Assembly (NCBI GenBank): GCA_963725035.1
Contig: CAVRWX010000001.1
Span: 62,001-126,000 of the forward strand
DNA from: JALZKA01 sp963725035
Lineage (GTDB): Bacteria; Actinomycetota; Thermoleophilia; Solirubrobacterales; 70-9
Length of the DNA stretch: 64,000 nt
Reading direction: 5' to 3'
In this document: positions 26,504 through 34,879 of the stretch, one piece after another
Position numbering within the stretch: position 1 is the stretch's first letter
Layout: each line of letters begins with the position of its first letter
Program-made: the position numbers and the translations under genes
Notes under the pieces: generated by a model
What the model was told of the DNA's origin: nothing
Databases searched by the model: none
The model's input: the letters and a program-made list of their open reading frames with translations, nothing else

Positions 26504-26941
26504 ATGCTGCTGAGCGCAATCGGAGGCCGGTTCGACGCCGCGACGCTCGCACGCCTCGCGCGCCGCACGCCAGACCCGATGCTCCGCGCGATGACCGTCG
26601 GACCAATGCGCTCGCTTGTCGTCGGCGAGGTGTTCCGCCGGATGCCCTCTCAGGTGAAGCCCGCCGCAGCTCCGCCCGACTGCGTGATCCGCTGGCGGAT
26701 CGGCGAGGGCAAGAAGGTCGAGACCTGGTTCTGCGTCTTCGAAGGTGGACGCCTGAAGACCACGACCCGCGACCCCGAGACGCCACCGCGGACGACCCTC
26801 GAGGTGTCAGCTCCCGATTTCCTTCGCCTCGCCACGGGTTCGGAGTTTCCGATGGCGATGTTCCAGGACGGCCGCATCAAGATCTCCGGCGACCTCTTCT
26901 TCGCGGCGCAACTCCAGGGGATGTTCGAGATCCCGGCGTAG
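26504..26941 (+). CDS. SCP2 sterol-carrier domain protein
   Basis: A 145-aa single-domain protein of the SCP2 lipid-transfer superfamily. The alternating strands CVIRWRIGEGKK and TWFCVFEGGRLK and the C-terminal helix region (RIKISGDLFFAAQLQGMFE) match the family. SCP2 domains bind acyl chains or sterols in a hydrophobic tunnel. It lies upstream of an acyl-CoA dehydrogenase, so a role in lipid handling is plausible. A related domain is fused to the R2-like oxidase at 19081. Transcription is probably leaderless. Confidence 0.8.
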   Translation: MLLSAIGGRFDAATLARLARRTPDPMLRAMTVGPMRSLVVGEVFRRMPSQVKPAAAPPDCVIRWRIGEGKKVETWFCVFEGGRLKTTTRDPETPPRTTLEVSAPDFLRLATGSEFPMAMFQDGRIKISGDLFFAAQLQGMFEIPA

Positions 26942-26989
26942 CTACGACGGAACACCCGATCCGCGCTCGCGCGTACCATTCACGTCCTC

Positions 26990-28657
26990 ATGGCCACCGT
27001 CGAACCGCGCAGCGCCCACGCCACACATGAGGTCTCGAACCAGGCCTCCCCGCTCGAGAACTACAACGTGTTCGAGTCGAACCGGGTCCTGGTCGAGGCG
27101 CTCCGCCGCGAGGGCGGCGAATGGGCAGAGGACCGCGTCAGTGAAGTAGGCGCGTTCTCGGGCTCCGAGCAGGCCAAGCGCTGGGGTCGCGAGGCGAACG
27201 AGATCGAGCCCCGGCTCGTCACCCACGACCGCTTCGGCCACCGGATCGACGAGGTCGAGTTCCACCCCGCCTGGCATGAGCTGATGCGGGCCGGGATCGG
27301 CTTCGGCATCCACTCGCTGCCGTGGACCGATCCCCAGCCGGGCGCGCACGTCGCCCGCGCCGCGATGTTCATGTCGTTCACGGCCGACGCCGGGGTCGGC
27401 TGCCCGATCTCGATGACCTACTCCGCGATCCCCGCAATCCGCGCGCAGCCCGAGATCGCCCAGGAGTGGGAAGGTCGCTTCCTTTCGAACTCGTACGACG
27501 CTGAACGCCTGCGTCCCGCGCCCGACAAGGCCGGCGCCTTGTGCGGAATGGGCATGACCGAGAAGCAGGGCGGCTCCGATGTACGGACGAACACGACGGT
27601 CGCCTCGCCGCTGAACGGCGGCGGCCCTGGCGCGGAGTACGAACTGACCGGCCACAAGTGGTTCATGTCGGCGCCGATGTGCGACGCGTTCCTCGTTCTC
27701 GCCCAGGCCGAGGGTGGCCTCTCCTGCTTCCTGATGCCTCGCTTCACGCCGGACGGCGAGCGCAACCGGATCCACATCCAGCGCCTGAAGGACAAGCTCG
27801 GCAACCGCTCGAACGCATCATCCGAGGTGGAGTTCCGCGGCGCCTGGGCGCAGATGGTCGGCGACGAGGGACGCGGCGTGCCGACGATCATCGAGATGGT
27901 CAATCACACCCGCCTCGACTGCGTCATCGGCGGCGCCGGCGGGATGCGCGAGGCGGTCGCCGCCGCGATCCACCACACCTCTCAGCGCGCGGCTTTCGGC
28001 AAGCTCCTGATCGAGCAACCCCTGATGAAGAACGTCCTCGCAGACCTCGCGATCGAGTCCGAGGCCGCGACCATCGGCATGATGCGCCTGGCCCGCTCCT
28101 ACGACGAGGCCGGCGCCGGTGATACGACCGCCTTCGAGTTCCGGCGTCTGGCGAACGCGGTCCTCAAGTACTGGGTGAACAAGCGGGCGCCGGCCCATGC
28201 GGCCGAGGCGCTCGAGTGCTTCGGCGGCAACGGCTTCGTCGAGGAGTCCGGGATGCCGCGCCTCTACCGCGAGTCTCCCTTGAACGGGATCTGGGAGGGC
28301 TCGGGCAATGTCCAGTGCCTGGATGTTCTGCGCGGACTGGCGAAGAACCCCGCGGCGCTCGAGGCGTTCCTGGGCGAGGTTGGCGAAGCGGCCGGCTCCG
28401 ACGCGCGGCTCGATACAGCGGTCGAGGAGCTCAATGCCGAGTTCGGGGACATCGAGACGATCGAGTCCCGCGCCCGGCGTGTGGTCGAGCGCATGGCGCT
28501 CGTGCTGCAGGCGTCGCTTCTGATCCGCTTTGGCGACGAGGCGGTCGCCGACGCGTTCTGCGCGTCTCGGCTCGCAGGCGACTCAGGTCGCGCCTTTGGC
28601 ACCCTGCCGGCCGCCACCGACTTCGACCGGATCATCACCCGGCACGCCGCCGCGTGA
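26990..28657 (+). CDS. AidB-like acyl-CoA dehydrogenase
   Basis: A 555-aa flavoprotein of the acyl-CoA dehydrogenase superfamily, longer than classical members (about 380 aa) and of AidB size. The FAD/substrate loop reads MTEKQGGSDVRTNTTVA. The later domain contains LECFGGNGFVEESGMPRLYRE, typical of AidB and its relatives. AidB is part of the alkylation-damage response in E. coli, but many homologues act on acyl-CoAs; here the neighbours (SCP2, enoyl-CoA hydratase) favour lipid metabolism. Its stop overlaps the next GTG. Confidence 0.9.
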   Translation: MATVEPRSAHATHEVSNQASPLENYNVFESNRVLVEALRREGGEWAEDRVSEVGAFSGSEQAKRWGREANEIEPRLVTHDRFGHRIDEVEFHPAWHELMRAGIGFGIHSLPWTDPQPGAHVARAAMFMSFTADAGVGCPISMTYSAIPAIRAQPEIAQEWEGRFLSNSYDAERLRPAPDKAGALCGMGMTEKQGGSDVRTNTTVASPLNGGGPGAEYELTGHKWFMSAPMCDAFLVLAQAEGGLSCFLMPRFTPDGERNRIHIQRLKDKLGNRSNASSEVEFRGAWAQMVGDEGRGVPTIIEMVNHTRLDCVIGGAGGMREAVAAAIHHTSQRAAFGKLLIEQPLMKNVLADLAIESEAATIGMMRLARSYDEAGAGDTTAFEFRRLANAVLKYWVNKRAPAHAAEALECFGGNGFVEESGMPRLYRESPLNGIWEGSGNVQCLDVLRGLAKNPAALEAFLGEVGEAAGSDARLDTAVEELNAEFGDIETIESRARRVVERMALVLQASLLIRFGDEAVADAFCASRLAGDSGRAFGTLPAATDFDRIITRHAAA

Positions 28658-29661
28658 GCATCGCTTCCCCGTCGCGGGCTCGAGCCGCGCTCGCGTCACT
28701 CTCCATCGCTGCGGCCCTGGGCTTCGCGTCCTGCGACAGCGCGGAACAGGAGACGAACGCGGCGGCCAAGCCGGTCGAGCTTGCGCGCTACCTGCCCAAG
28801 GACACGCAGCTCGTCCAGGCCGTGGACGTCGTGGCGGCGCGCGACGAGCTCGAGCTCCCTGAGGACGCGAACGCGCTGCCCACGAGCAACAAGACCTTTC
28901 CGCGAGCGAAGAGCCCGGAGGCCACGCTGTTCGAGGTCACCTCCAGGGCATACCCAGACGTCTTCGCCGTTTTCACGACACAGTTCAACGGCCGAGGAGC
29001 CTCACCGCTCGACGGCACGCTCATCCGCGCGGCGGCCGGAGGAAATCAGAGCGTCAGCATCGTCTCGACTGCCGAGCCGGTCGAGGACGTGGAGAAAAAG
29101 CTCGAGCTGGCTGGCTACTCCCTCGAAAGGAAGATCTACGAGGCGGGCCAGGAGACCCCAGACGCGGCGGCGCGTTTCGTGGCCGACGCCGGAACCGGGC
29201 GATTCGTCTTCGCACACGAGCTGGACGACGCCCAGGAGACCCTGCGGCGCATTCGGGACGACGCCGAGCCTGGTGAGGCGGCTGAGGCGCTGGAGCCGGC
29301 GAGCGGCTCCGTTCGACTTGCCATGACCAACGAGGACAAACGCTCGTGCGTGACCGCGTTTTCAGCGGCGATGGAGGCGACGGGCGAGGGCGCCGCGCTC
29401 GCCCTCATCATCTCCGGCGACAAGCCGGACCCCGAGCGCTTCGACCCAAGCGCGCTCAAGGGCATCGCCACTGGCACCCCGACCGTCCTGGTCGACGCCC
29501 TACTCGTTCCGATCCGGGTGAGGAAGCCGCTCAAGGACGGCCTCGACGCCCTGCAGCAGGTGATCAGTGTCTCCAGGACTCTGGAAGTCTCGAAGCCCGG
29601 GCGTGACGTCAAGAGCACTTCGTTCGTGCTCCCGCCCTTCAAGTCATACGACTGTCCGTAG
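28654..29661 (+). CDS. putative lipoprotein of unknown function
   Basis: A 335-aa exported protein. GTG at 28654 overlaps the upstream stop (GTGA). After an N-terminal hydrophobic segment (ALASLSIAAALGFASC), Cys fits a lipobox loosely, so lipid anchoring is likely but not certain. The mature part alternates helical and beta stretches (YLPKDTQLVQAVDVVAARDEL, VFAVFTTQFNGRG) and ends with a cysteine (KSYDCP) that could pair with Cys in DKRSCVTAF. No family is recognised. Coupling to the dehydrogenase gene suggests a shared envelope or lipid task. Confidence 0.75.
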   Translation: MSIASPSRARAALASLSIAAALGFASCDSAEQETNAAAKPVELARYLPKDTQLVQAVDVVAARDELELPEDANALPTSNKTFPRAKSPEATLFEVTSRAYPDVFAVFTTQFNGRGASPLDGTLIRAAAGGNQSVSIVSTAEPVEDVEKKLELAGYSLERKIYEAGQETPDAAARFVADAGTGRFVFAHELDDAQETLRRIRDDAEPGEAAEALEPASGSVRLAMTNEDKRSCVTAFSAAMEATGEGAALALIISGDKPDPERFDPSALKGIATGTPTVLVDALLVPIRVRKPLKDGLDALQQVISVSRTLEVSKPGRDVKSTSFVLPPFKSYDCP

Positions 29662-29671
29662 GATCCGGCGC

Positions 29672-30472
29672 ATGTCCGACGACCGCGTGCAGATCGACGT
29701 CGCAGATGGCGTCGCCAACGTGCGCATGGTCCGTGCCGACAAGCACAACGCGCTCGACTGGCCGATGTTCCTGGCTCTGGACGCCGCAACCGACGAGCTG
29801 GCCGACCGCGAGGACGTGCGCTGTGTGGTCCTCTCGGGTGATGGACCGAGCTTCTGCTCGGGACTCGACTTCCCCAGCTTCATGGCCGGTGACGTGGGCG
29901 TCGACGAGATGATCTCCGACGTTCCGGGCGAGGTGGCGAACATCGCTCAGCGCGTCGCGTATGACTGGCAGCGCCTCCCGATGCCCGTCGTCGCTGCAAT
30001 CCACGGCAACTGCCTGGGCGGCGGCGCGCAGATCGCGCTCGGCGCGGATATCCGCATCTCGGCCTCAGAACTCAAGCTTTGCGTGATGGAAATCAAGTAC
30101 GGCCTGATCCCCGATATGGGGATCACGCAAGTCCTGCCCGCGCTCGTCGGGCTCGACGTCGCGAAGGACATCGTGTTCACCGGCCGCACGATCGGCGCGG
30201 ATGAGGCGCTCGATCTCGGGCTGGTGACCCGTCTCTCCGAAGACCCGCTTGCCGATGCGAAGGAACTCGCCGCGGAGATCGCCTCGAAGTCCCCGCACGC
30301 GATCCGCTCGGGGAAGCGTCTCATCAACGAGGCATACACCGGCCGGAGCGAGGATGCCTTGAAGCTCGAGGCCGAGCTCCAGCGCGCGCTGATCGGAAGC
30401 CCCAACCAGATCGCCGCGGTCACCGCCGCGATGACGAAGGAGCCGGCGAAGTTCGAAGACGTGGGCGGCTAG
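29672..30472 (+). CDS. enoyl-CoA hydratase / crotonase family
   Basis: A 266-aa crotonase-fold enzyme; typical members hydrate trans-2-enoyl-CoA in beta-oxidation. The oxyanion-hole segments are FCSGLDFPSF and HGNCLGGGAQIALGADI. The catalytic glutamate region reads EIKYGLIPDMG, so the family's first Glu is in place but the second acidic residue is not obvious, and the exact reaction is uncertain. A -10-like TAGGAT (29659-29664) lies 7 bases before the ATG and overlaps the previous stop. It is 3 bases ahead of the protease gene. Confidence 0.88.
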   Translation: MSDDRVQIDVADGVANVRMVRADKHNALDWPMFLALDAATDELADREDVRCVVLSGDGPSFCSGLDFPSFMAGDVGVDEMISDVPGEVANIAQRVAYDWQRLPMPVVAAIHGNCLGGGAQIALGADIRISASELKLCVMEIKYGLIPDMGITQVLPALVGLDVAKDIVFTGRTIGADEALDLGLVTRLSEDPLADAKELAAEIASKSPHAIRSGKRLINEAYTGRSEDALKLEAELQRALIGSPNQIAAVTAAMTKEPAKFEDVGG

Positions 30473-30475
30473 GCG

Positions 30476-31666
30476 ATGTCCGGGCGCGGTGCGTTGACGC
30501 TGTTCCGGGTCCGCGGCATCCGGATCGCTGTGGACTACTCCTGGTTCTTCGTCCTCTTCCTCGTCATCTTCTGGCTCTCGGGCTACTACGGCGACGTTAC
30601 GGGTGCTCCCGACGGGTCAGTGGAGCCGTTCACGCTCGCCGTCGTGAGCGCTCTCGCTTTCTTCGGGTCGATCCTCCTCCACGAACTCGGGCACGCAATC
30701 GTCGCGCTGCGTAACGGAATCGGCATCTCCGAGATCACGCTGTGGCTCTTTGGCGGCCTCGCGCACATGCAGCGCGATTCCGACTCGGCCGGGGTCGAGT
30801 TCCGCGTTGCGGCGGCCGGGCCGGCGGTGACCCTATTGATCGCGATCGCCGCGACCGCCGCTGGAGTCGGATTGGCCGGCTCCGAGCAGGGGTTCTTCGA
30901 CGCGATGGCGGTCTCGAACGACGCGGACGTCTCGGGAGTCCTGGCCGTGATCGCCTGGCTCGCGAGCCTCAACGTCATCATTCTGATCTTCAACCTCATT
31001 CCGGCCTTCCCGCTTGACGGGGGACGCATCCTGCGTGCGCTCGCATGGCGCCTCACCGGAGACCGCAACAAGGCGACCCGTTTCGCGGCGCTGACAGGCC
31101 AGGGCTTCTCCTACCTCTTCATCGCGGGCGGCCTCGTGCTCGTGCTCGTGACCGGCGATGTGATCTCGGGCATCTGGCTCGCGCTCGTCGGCTTCCTCCT
31201 GGGATCCGCCGCGCGAGGGACCGTTCGCCGCACTGAGGTCGAGAGCCGGATCGGCGATCTGAGCGTCGCGGACGTGATGGACGCAGAGCCTGTCTCGATC
31301 GCCGACGACACCACCGTGGAGCGGGCGCTCGACGAGTTCTTCCTTCGCTACCGCTGGCCGTGGTTCCCGGTGACGGATGCGGCACAGAGGTTCGTCGGGC
31401 TGATCGTCCGTGAAGCGGCGGATGCGGTGCCCGATACGGATCGTGCGACCAAGCGGGTCGGCGACGTGCTCGAGGCCGACTCTTCGGGGGCCCTCCAGGT
31501 CCTGGCCGACGCGCCGCTCGACTCCCTGCTGGGAAACGACGCACTGCGCCGGCTGGGCGCGCTCGCGGCAGTCGATCAGGACGGCCGCCTGCGGGGAATA
31601 GTCACGGCCGACCAGATCGGCCGCGCGCTGCGCGACGCGATGGCCGAGCCACCGCCGACCGCCTAG
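30476..31666 (+). CDS. site-2-type membrane metalloprotease with CBS pair (M50)
   Basis: A 396-aa Rip3-like intramembrane protease. Six or so hydrophobic segments span the first 245 residues. The zinc motif is LHELGHA and the third ligand lies in NLIPAFPLDGGRIL. The C-terminal 150 residues form two CBS domains (VADVMDAEPVSIADDTTVERAL...), which often sense adenosine nucleotides. Such proteases release membrane-bound regulators; the substrate is not evident nearby. The start follows the hydratase stop after 3 bases. Confidence 0.92.
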   Translation: MSGRGALTLFRVRGIRIAVDYSWFFVLFLVIFWLSGYYGDVTGAPDGSVEPFTLAVVSALAFFGSILLHELGHAIVALRNGIGISEITLWLFGGLAHMQRDSDSAGVEFRVAAAGPAVTLLIAIAATAAGVGLAGSEQGFFDAMAVSNDADVSGVLAVIAWLASLNVIILIFNLIPAFPLDGGRILRALAWRLTGDRNKATRFAALTGQGFSYLFIAGGLVLVLVTGDVISGIWLALVGFLLGSAARGTVRRTEVESRIGDLSVADVMDAEPVSIADDTTVERALDEFFLRYRWPWFPVTDAAQRFVGLIVREAADAVPDTDRATKRVGDVLEADSSGALQVLADAPLDSLLGNDALRRLGALAAVDQDGRLRGIVTADQIGRALRDAMAEPPPTA

Positions 31667-31899
31667 TCGTCGCCGTCGATGCGGGGCGCCTGAGCGTTCT
31701 CGGCGACGAGGTAGAGAGCGAATCTCAGGCTCTTCGCGACAGGCTTCTTTCGACCGCGGCGAACCTGGCGGAGTACCAAGAGATCCTGGGCTGAGGCCCG
31801 CTGCAAAAGGGTTGCGCAATACCCAAAATGGGGTAAGCTGAGCGAGAGAACTTCGGCGTTGCCATTGGCGATCTCCTGGGGCGCTCCCACATAAGACAA
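31663..31899 (-). CDS. possible small basic protein in the 306-base gap
   Basis: A 78-aa frame (TTG at 31899, or GTG at 31890) opposite the two operons. Its last 40 residues (LLVLRQVRRGRKKPVAKSLR..., ending IDGDD) have coding-like codon use, and its stop overlaps that of the protease gene. No good ribosome site is visible. Apart from this, the gap 31667-31972 contains only a GAGCGG/CCGCTC inverted repeat (31932-31958) ahead of the GGDEF gene. Confidence 0.3.
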   Translation of the reverse strand: MSYVGAPQEIANGNAEVLSLSLPHFGYCATLLQRASAQDLLVLRQVRRGRKKPVAKSLRFALYLVAENAQAPRIDGDD

Positions 31900-31972
31900 G
31901 ACGGACTTCTTGGTCGCACAGCGGCAAGAGGGAGCGGCTTGGAATAGGCAAACCGCTCGTGTGGAGACACGG

Positions 31973-33028
31973 ATGGACATCCCGGGCACCATCGCGAAAA
32001 CGAGAACCAGGGGGCTTCCGGACAAGACGCAGACTTCCCTCGACGTCGTGCTCAGGTGTTTCGTCGGTGTGATCGGTGCCGACACCGGCATGATCGTCGG
32101 GCTCGGATCCCGTGGCAGCCCCGAGCTTCTGGCCGCCACCGGGCACGCCGCGCGCAGGTCGACGGTTCCGTGGACGTCTGGCAGCTTCCTTGGGAAGGCG
32201 CTCGTCGAGGAGGGTGTCAGGCTCGAGGCTTCCTCTCGCTTTCACGATGGCAACTCGGCCCCATCGGCTTGGCACGCCGTCGCGAGCCAGATAGTTGGCC
32301 CTGCCGGGTCCTTGGGCGCGATCTATGCCGGCTGGGAGCACGCGTCAAACCGGGGCCGAGATCAGCTGATGTGGGCTGCGGAGGCTCACGCCCGGCTCGC
32401 CGCGCTATGCATGAACGAGAGCGGCACCGCGGTCGCATCGGTGCTGAGGTCCTCCGGCGTCGACCAGCTCACTGGATGCCTCACCCATGAACGCGTGCTC
32501 GACATGCTGAGGGGCGAGGTCCAGCGCTCCGAGCGCCAGGGTCATCAGCTCTCGTGCTGCTTCTTCGACATCGACCACTTCAAGGCGATCAACGACGAGC
32601 ACGGGCACCTGGCGGGGGACAGGGTTCTGGCGAGTACGGGCGAGGCGCTTCTCAAGGCCGCCCGCGGATTCGACTGCGTGGGCCGATTCGGAGGAGACGA
32701 GTTCGTAGTGGTGATGCCAGAGACGTCACTCGACCACGCTCACCGGGCCGGGGACCGGTTGTGCGAGGCGGTCCGCGCAGCGGTTGCCCGGGCGGCCGAC
32801 CTCCAGGTCACCGCATCGGTCGGAGCGGCGGAATGGCAGCGGAACGAATCGATGCTCGAGCTCCTGGAGGCCGCGGACCGCGCACTTCAAACCGCCAAGG
32901 CCGGCGGGGGCGCACAGGTCCACGCAGCGCCCGCGCCTGGAAACCGCATTGATGCTTTCGTCGAGCTGGTCCGCAGGACCCAGGTCCGATCGAGATCGCG
33001 AGCGGGACGCAAGAACGGCGACCGATGA
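31973..33028 (+). CDS. GAF-GGDEF diguanylate cyclase, copy 1
   Basis: A 351-aa cytoplasmic protein (ATG at 31973, SD GGAG 6 bases upstream). The N-terminal 170 residues look like a GAF sensor (SLDVVLRCFVGVIGADTGMIV...SLGAIYAGWEH). The C-terminal diguanylate cyclase has the intact catalytic loop RFGGDEFVVV and the substrate helix CCFFDIDHFKAINDEHGH. The allosteric I-site (RxxD five residues before) is not evident. The following gene is a close paralogue in tandem, so the pair arose by duplication. Confidence 0.9.
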   Translation: MDIPGTIAKTRTRGLPDKTQTSLDVVLRCFVGVIGADTGMIVGLGSRGSPELLAATGHAARRSTVPWTSGSFLGKALVEEGVRLEASSRFHDGNSAPSAWHAVASQIVGPAGSLGAIYAGWEHASNRGRDQLMWAAEAHARLAALCMNESGTAVASVLRSSGVDQLTGCLTHERVLDMLRGEVQRSERQGHQLSCCFFDIDHFKAINDEHGHLAGDRVLASTGEALLKAARGFDCVGRFGGDEFVVVMPETSLDHAHRAGDRLCEAVRAAVARAADLQVTASVGAAEWQRNESMLELLEAADRALQTAKAGGGAQVHAAPAPGNRIDAFVELVRRTQVRSRSRAGRKNGDR

Positions 33029-33041
33029 ACGAGCGCCCGCC

Positions 33042-34064
33042 ATGACCGCGCGCGACCAACCCGATAAGACCCTCACCTCGCTCGATGTCGTCGTTCGATG
33101 CTTCGTCTCCGCGCTCCGGGCCGACACCGGCATCGTTCTGGGTCAGGACAACGAGGGCAAGGTCGAGCTCCTCTCGGCGGCCGGCTACGCCGCGCGGCGC
33201 GCCACCGTCCCATGGACCCAGGGGAGCTTTCTCGGCCAAGCGCTGAAAACCGCCGGCACCAGCCTGGAGCCGGCCTCGGGGTGGAAGGAAGGCCACGGAA
33301 CCCCTGATGCGTGGCACGCGGTCGCGTGCCGGATCGAGGGACCGGCCGGCCCCCTTGGCGCGATCTACGCCGGATTCGAGCGCCCCTCACCGCTGACTCG
33401 GGGAGAGCTGACTTGGGCGGCCGAATCGCATGCGCGCCTGGCCGCCCTCTGCATGACCGAGAGAGGCGATCCCGTCTCGCAGGTCCTGCGCTCATCCGGC
33501 ATCGACCAGCTCACGGGATGCCTCAGGTACGAGCGCGTGCTCGAGATGCTGAAGGGCGAGGTCCAGCGATCGACGCGCCAGGGACACAACCTCTCGTGCT
33601 GCTTCTTCGACATCGACGACTTCAAGTCGATAAACGAGGAGCACGGACACGTCATCGGGAACAAGGTGCTCGCGGCCACGGGCGCGGCGCTGATCGGGTC
33701 GGCGCGAGGGTTCGACTGCGTCGGCCGCTTCGGCGGCGATGAATTCGTGGTCGTGATGCCGGAGACGACTCTCGCCCAAGCAGGCCAAGCGTCCGCCCGT
33801 ATGCGCTACGCCGTGGAGGCCACGGTCCTGAACGAGACCGGGCTCGAGGTCACCGCGGCCGCCGGAGTCGCGCAGTGGAAGCGAGGAGACTCCATGCTCC
33901 AGTTGCTCGAGGTGGCCGACCGGGCTCTCCAGACCGAAAAGGTGACGAACGCCATTCACGGGGGCACGTCGGCACCGCGGGGCAGCGATGGGATCTTGGG
34001 CCTGGTGCGGGCGGCGCGCTCCAGGGTCACCCCGAGCACCGGGCGCAAGGATCCTGAACGCTGA
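33042..34064 (+). CDS. GAF-GGDEF diguanylate cyclase, copy 2
   Basis: A 340-aa paralogue of the preceding gene, starting at ATG 33042, 13 bases after its stop. Domain order and many segments are shared (SLDVVVRCFVSALRADTG, SSGIDQLTGCLRYERVLEML, CCFFDIDDFKSINEEHGH, RFGGDEFVVVMPETTL). The sensor halves differ more than the catalytic halves, so the two may read different ligands. Both are probably cotranscribed. Confidence 0.9.
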   Translation: MTARDQPDKTLTSLDVVVRCFVSALRADTGIVLGQDNEGKVELLSAAGYAARRATVPWTQGSFLGQALKTAGTSLEPASGWKEGHGTPDAWHAVACRIEGPAGPLGAIYAGFERPSPLTRGELTWAAESHARLAALCMTERGDPVSQVLRSSGIDQLTGCLRYERVLEMLKGEVQRSTRQGHNLSCCFFDIDDFKSINEEHGHVIGNKVLAATGAALIGSARGFDCVGRFGGDEFVVVMPETTLAQAGQASARMRYAVEATVLNETGLEVTAAAGVAQWKRGDSMLQLLEVADRALQTEKVTNAIHGGTSAPRGSDGILGLVRAARSRVTPSTGRKDPER

Positions 34065-34134
34065 GGCTCGGAGGAGCCGTCACCCGCTTTGGGTTTAGGA
34101 TCGCGCAGCCGATGGCTGCCTGGTTCTTAAAGGG

Positions 34135-34875
34135 ATGAGCGCTCCCGCGACGATGCCGGCGGAGAGCGGCTCCGCCCCAACTCGGGGTGCGTGGCTCCGC
34201 GAGTTCTGGAACTCGTCCGTCGGCAAGAAGCAGATCGTTGCCGTGACGGGCGCCATCCTCGTCCTCTACGTGATCGCGCACATGTTCGGGAACCTCAAGG
34301 TGTTCCAGGGCCCGGGGAACGAAAGCGGCTCGATCGACGCCTACGCCGAGTTCCTTCGCACCGTCGGGGAACCGGTGATCCCTCGGGAGGGCCTCCTATG
34401 GGTGGCGCGGGTCTTCCTTTTCGGCGCGTTCGTCACCCACATCATCGCCGTGTGGCAACTCGCCGCGCGAAACCGCGCGGCCAGGCCCGAGGGGCGCCGG
34501 GCGCCGGTGATCAAGCGGTCTCTCTCCGCCCGGACGATGCAGGTCGGCGGACTCTTCCTGCTCGTATTCGTCGTCTTCCACATCCTTCAGTTCACGACGG
34601 GCACGATCAATTCAGGCGAGTTCACCCAGGGAGCTGTCTACGACAACCTCGACCAGGCGTTCCAGCATCCGATCTTCGTCGTCATCTACGTCGCCGCGGT
34701 GACAACTCTCGGCTTCCACCTCCGCCATGCCGTCTGGAGCTTCTTCCAGACGGGCGGCTGGGACAAGCCCAACCGCAACCCGACTATCCGCCGCATGGCG
34801 AATGTGATCGCGATCGGCGTCGCCGTCGGGTTCATGGCGGTCCCGATCGCGTTCTGGACGGGGGCGATCGGGTGA
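34135..34875 (+). CDS. sdhC: succinate dehydrogenase cytochrome b subunit (Bacillus type)
   Basis: A 246-aa membrane subunit with five hydrophobic helices, as in the single-chain dihaem cytochrome b558 of Bacillus-type succinate:menaquinone reductases. Haem-ligand histidines are plausible in VIAHMFGN, FVTHIIAV, VVFHILQF and GFHLRHAVW. It anchors the SdhA-SdhB head and passes electrons to quinone. It is the first gene of sdhCAB, with sdhA 4 bases downstream. Confidence 0.92.
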   Translation: MSAPATMPAESGSAPTRGAWLREFWNSSVGKKQIVAVTGAILVLYVIAHMFGNLKVFQGPGNESGSIDAYAEFLRTVGEPVIPREGLLWVARVFLFGAFVTHIIAVWQLAARNRAARPEGRRAPVIKRSLSARTMQVGGLFLLVFVVFHILQFTTGTINSGEFTQGAVYDNLDQAFQHPIFVVIYVAAVTTLGFHLRHAVWSFFQTGGWDKPNRNPTIRRMANVIAIGVAVGFMAVPIAFWTGAIG

Positions 34876-34879
34876 AGGC

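Noticed and set aside
31945..31972. GGCAAACC ahead of a GGDEF gene, recalling the first box of the c-di-GMP (GEMM) riboswitch
   Set aside because: The second conserved box and the expected paired elements are absent before the start codon.
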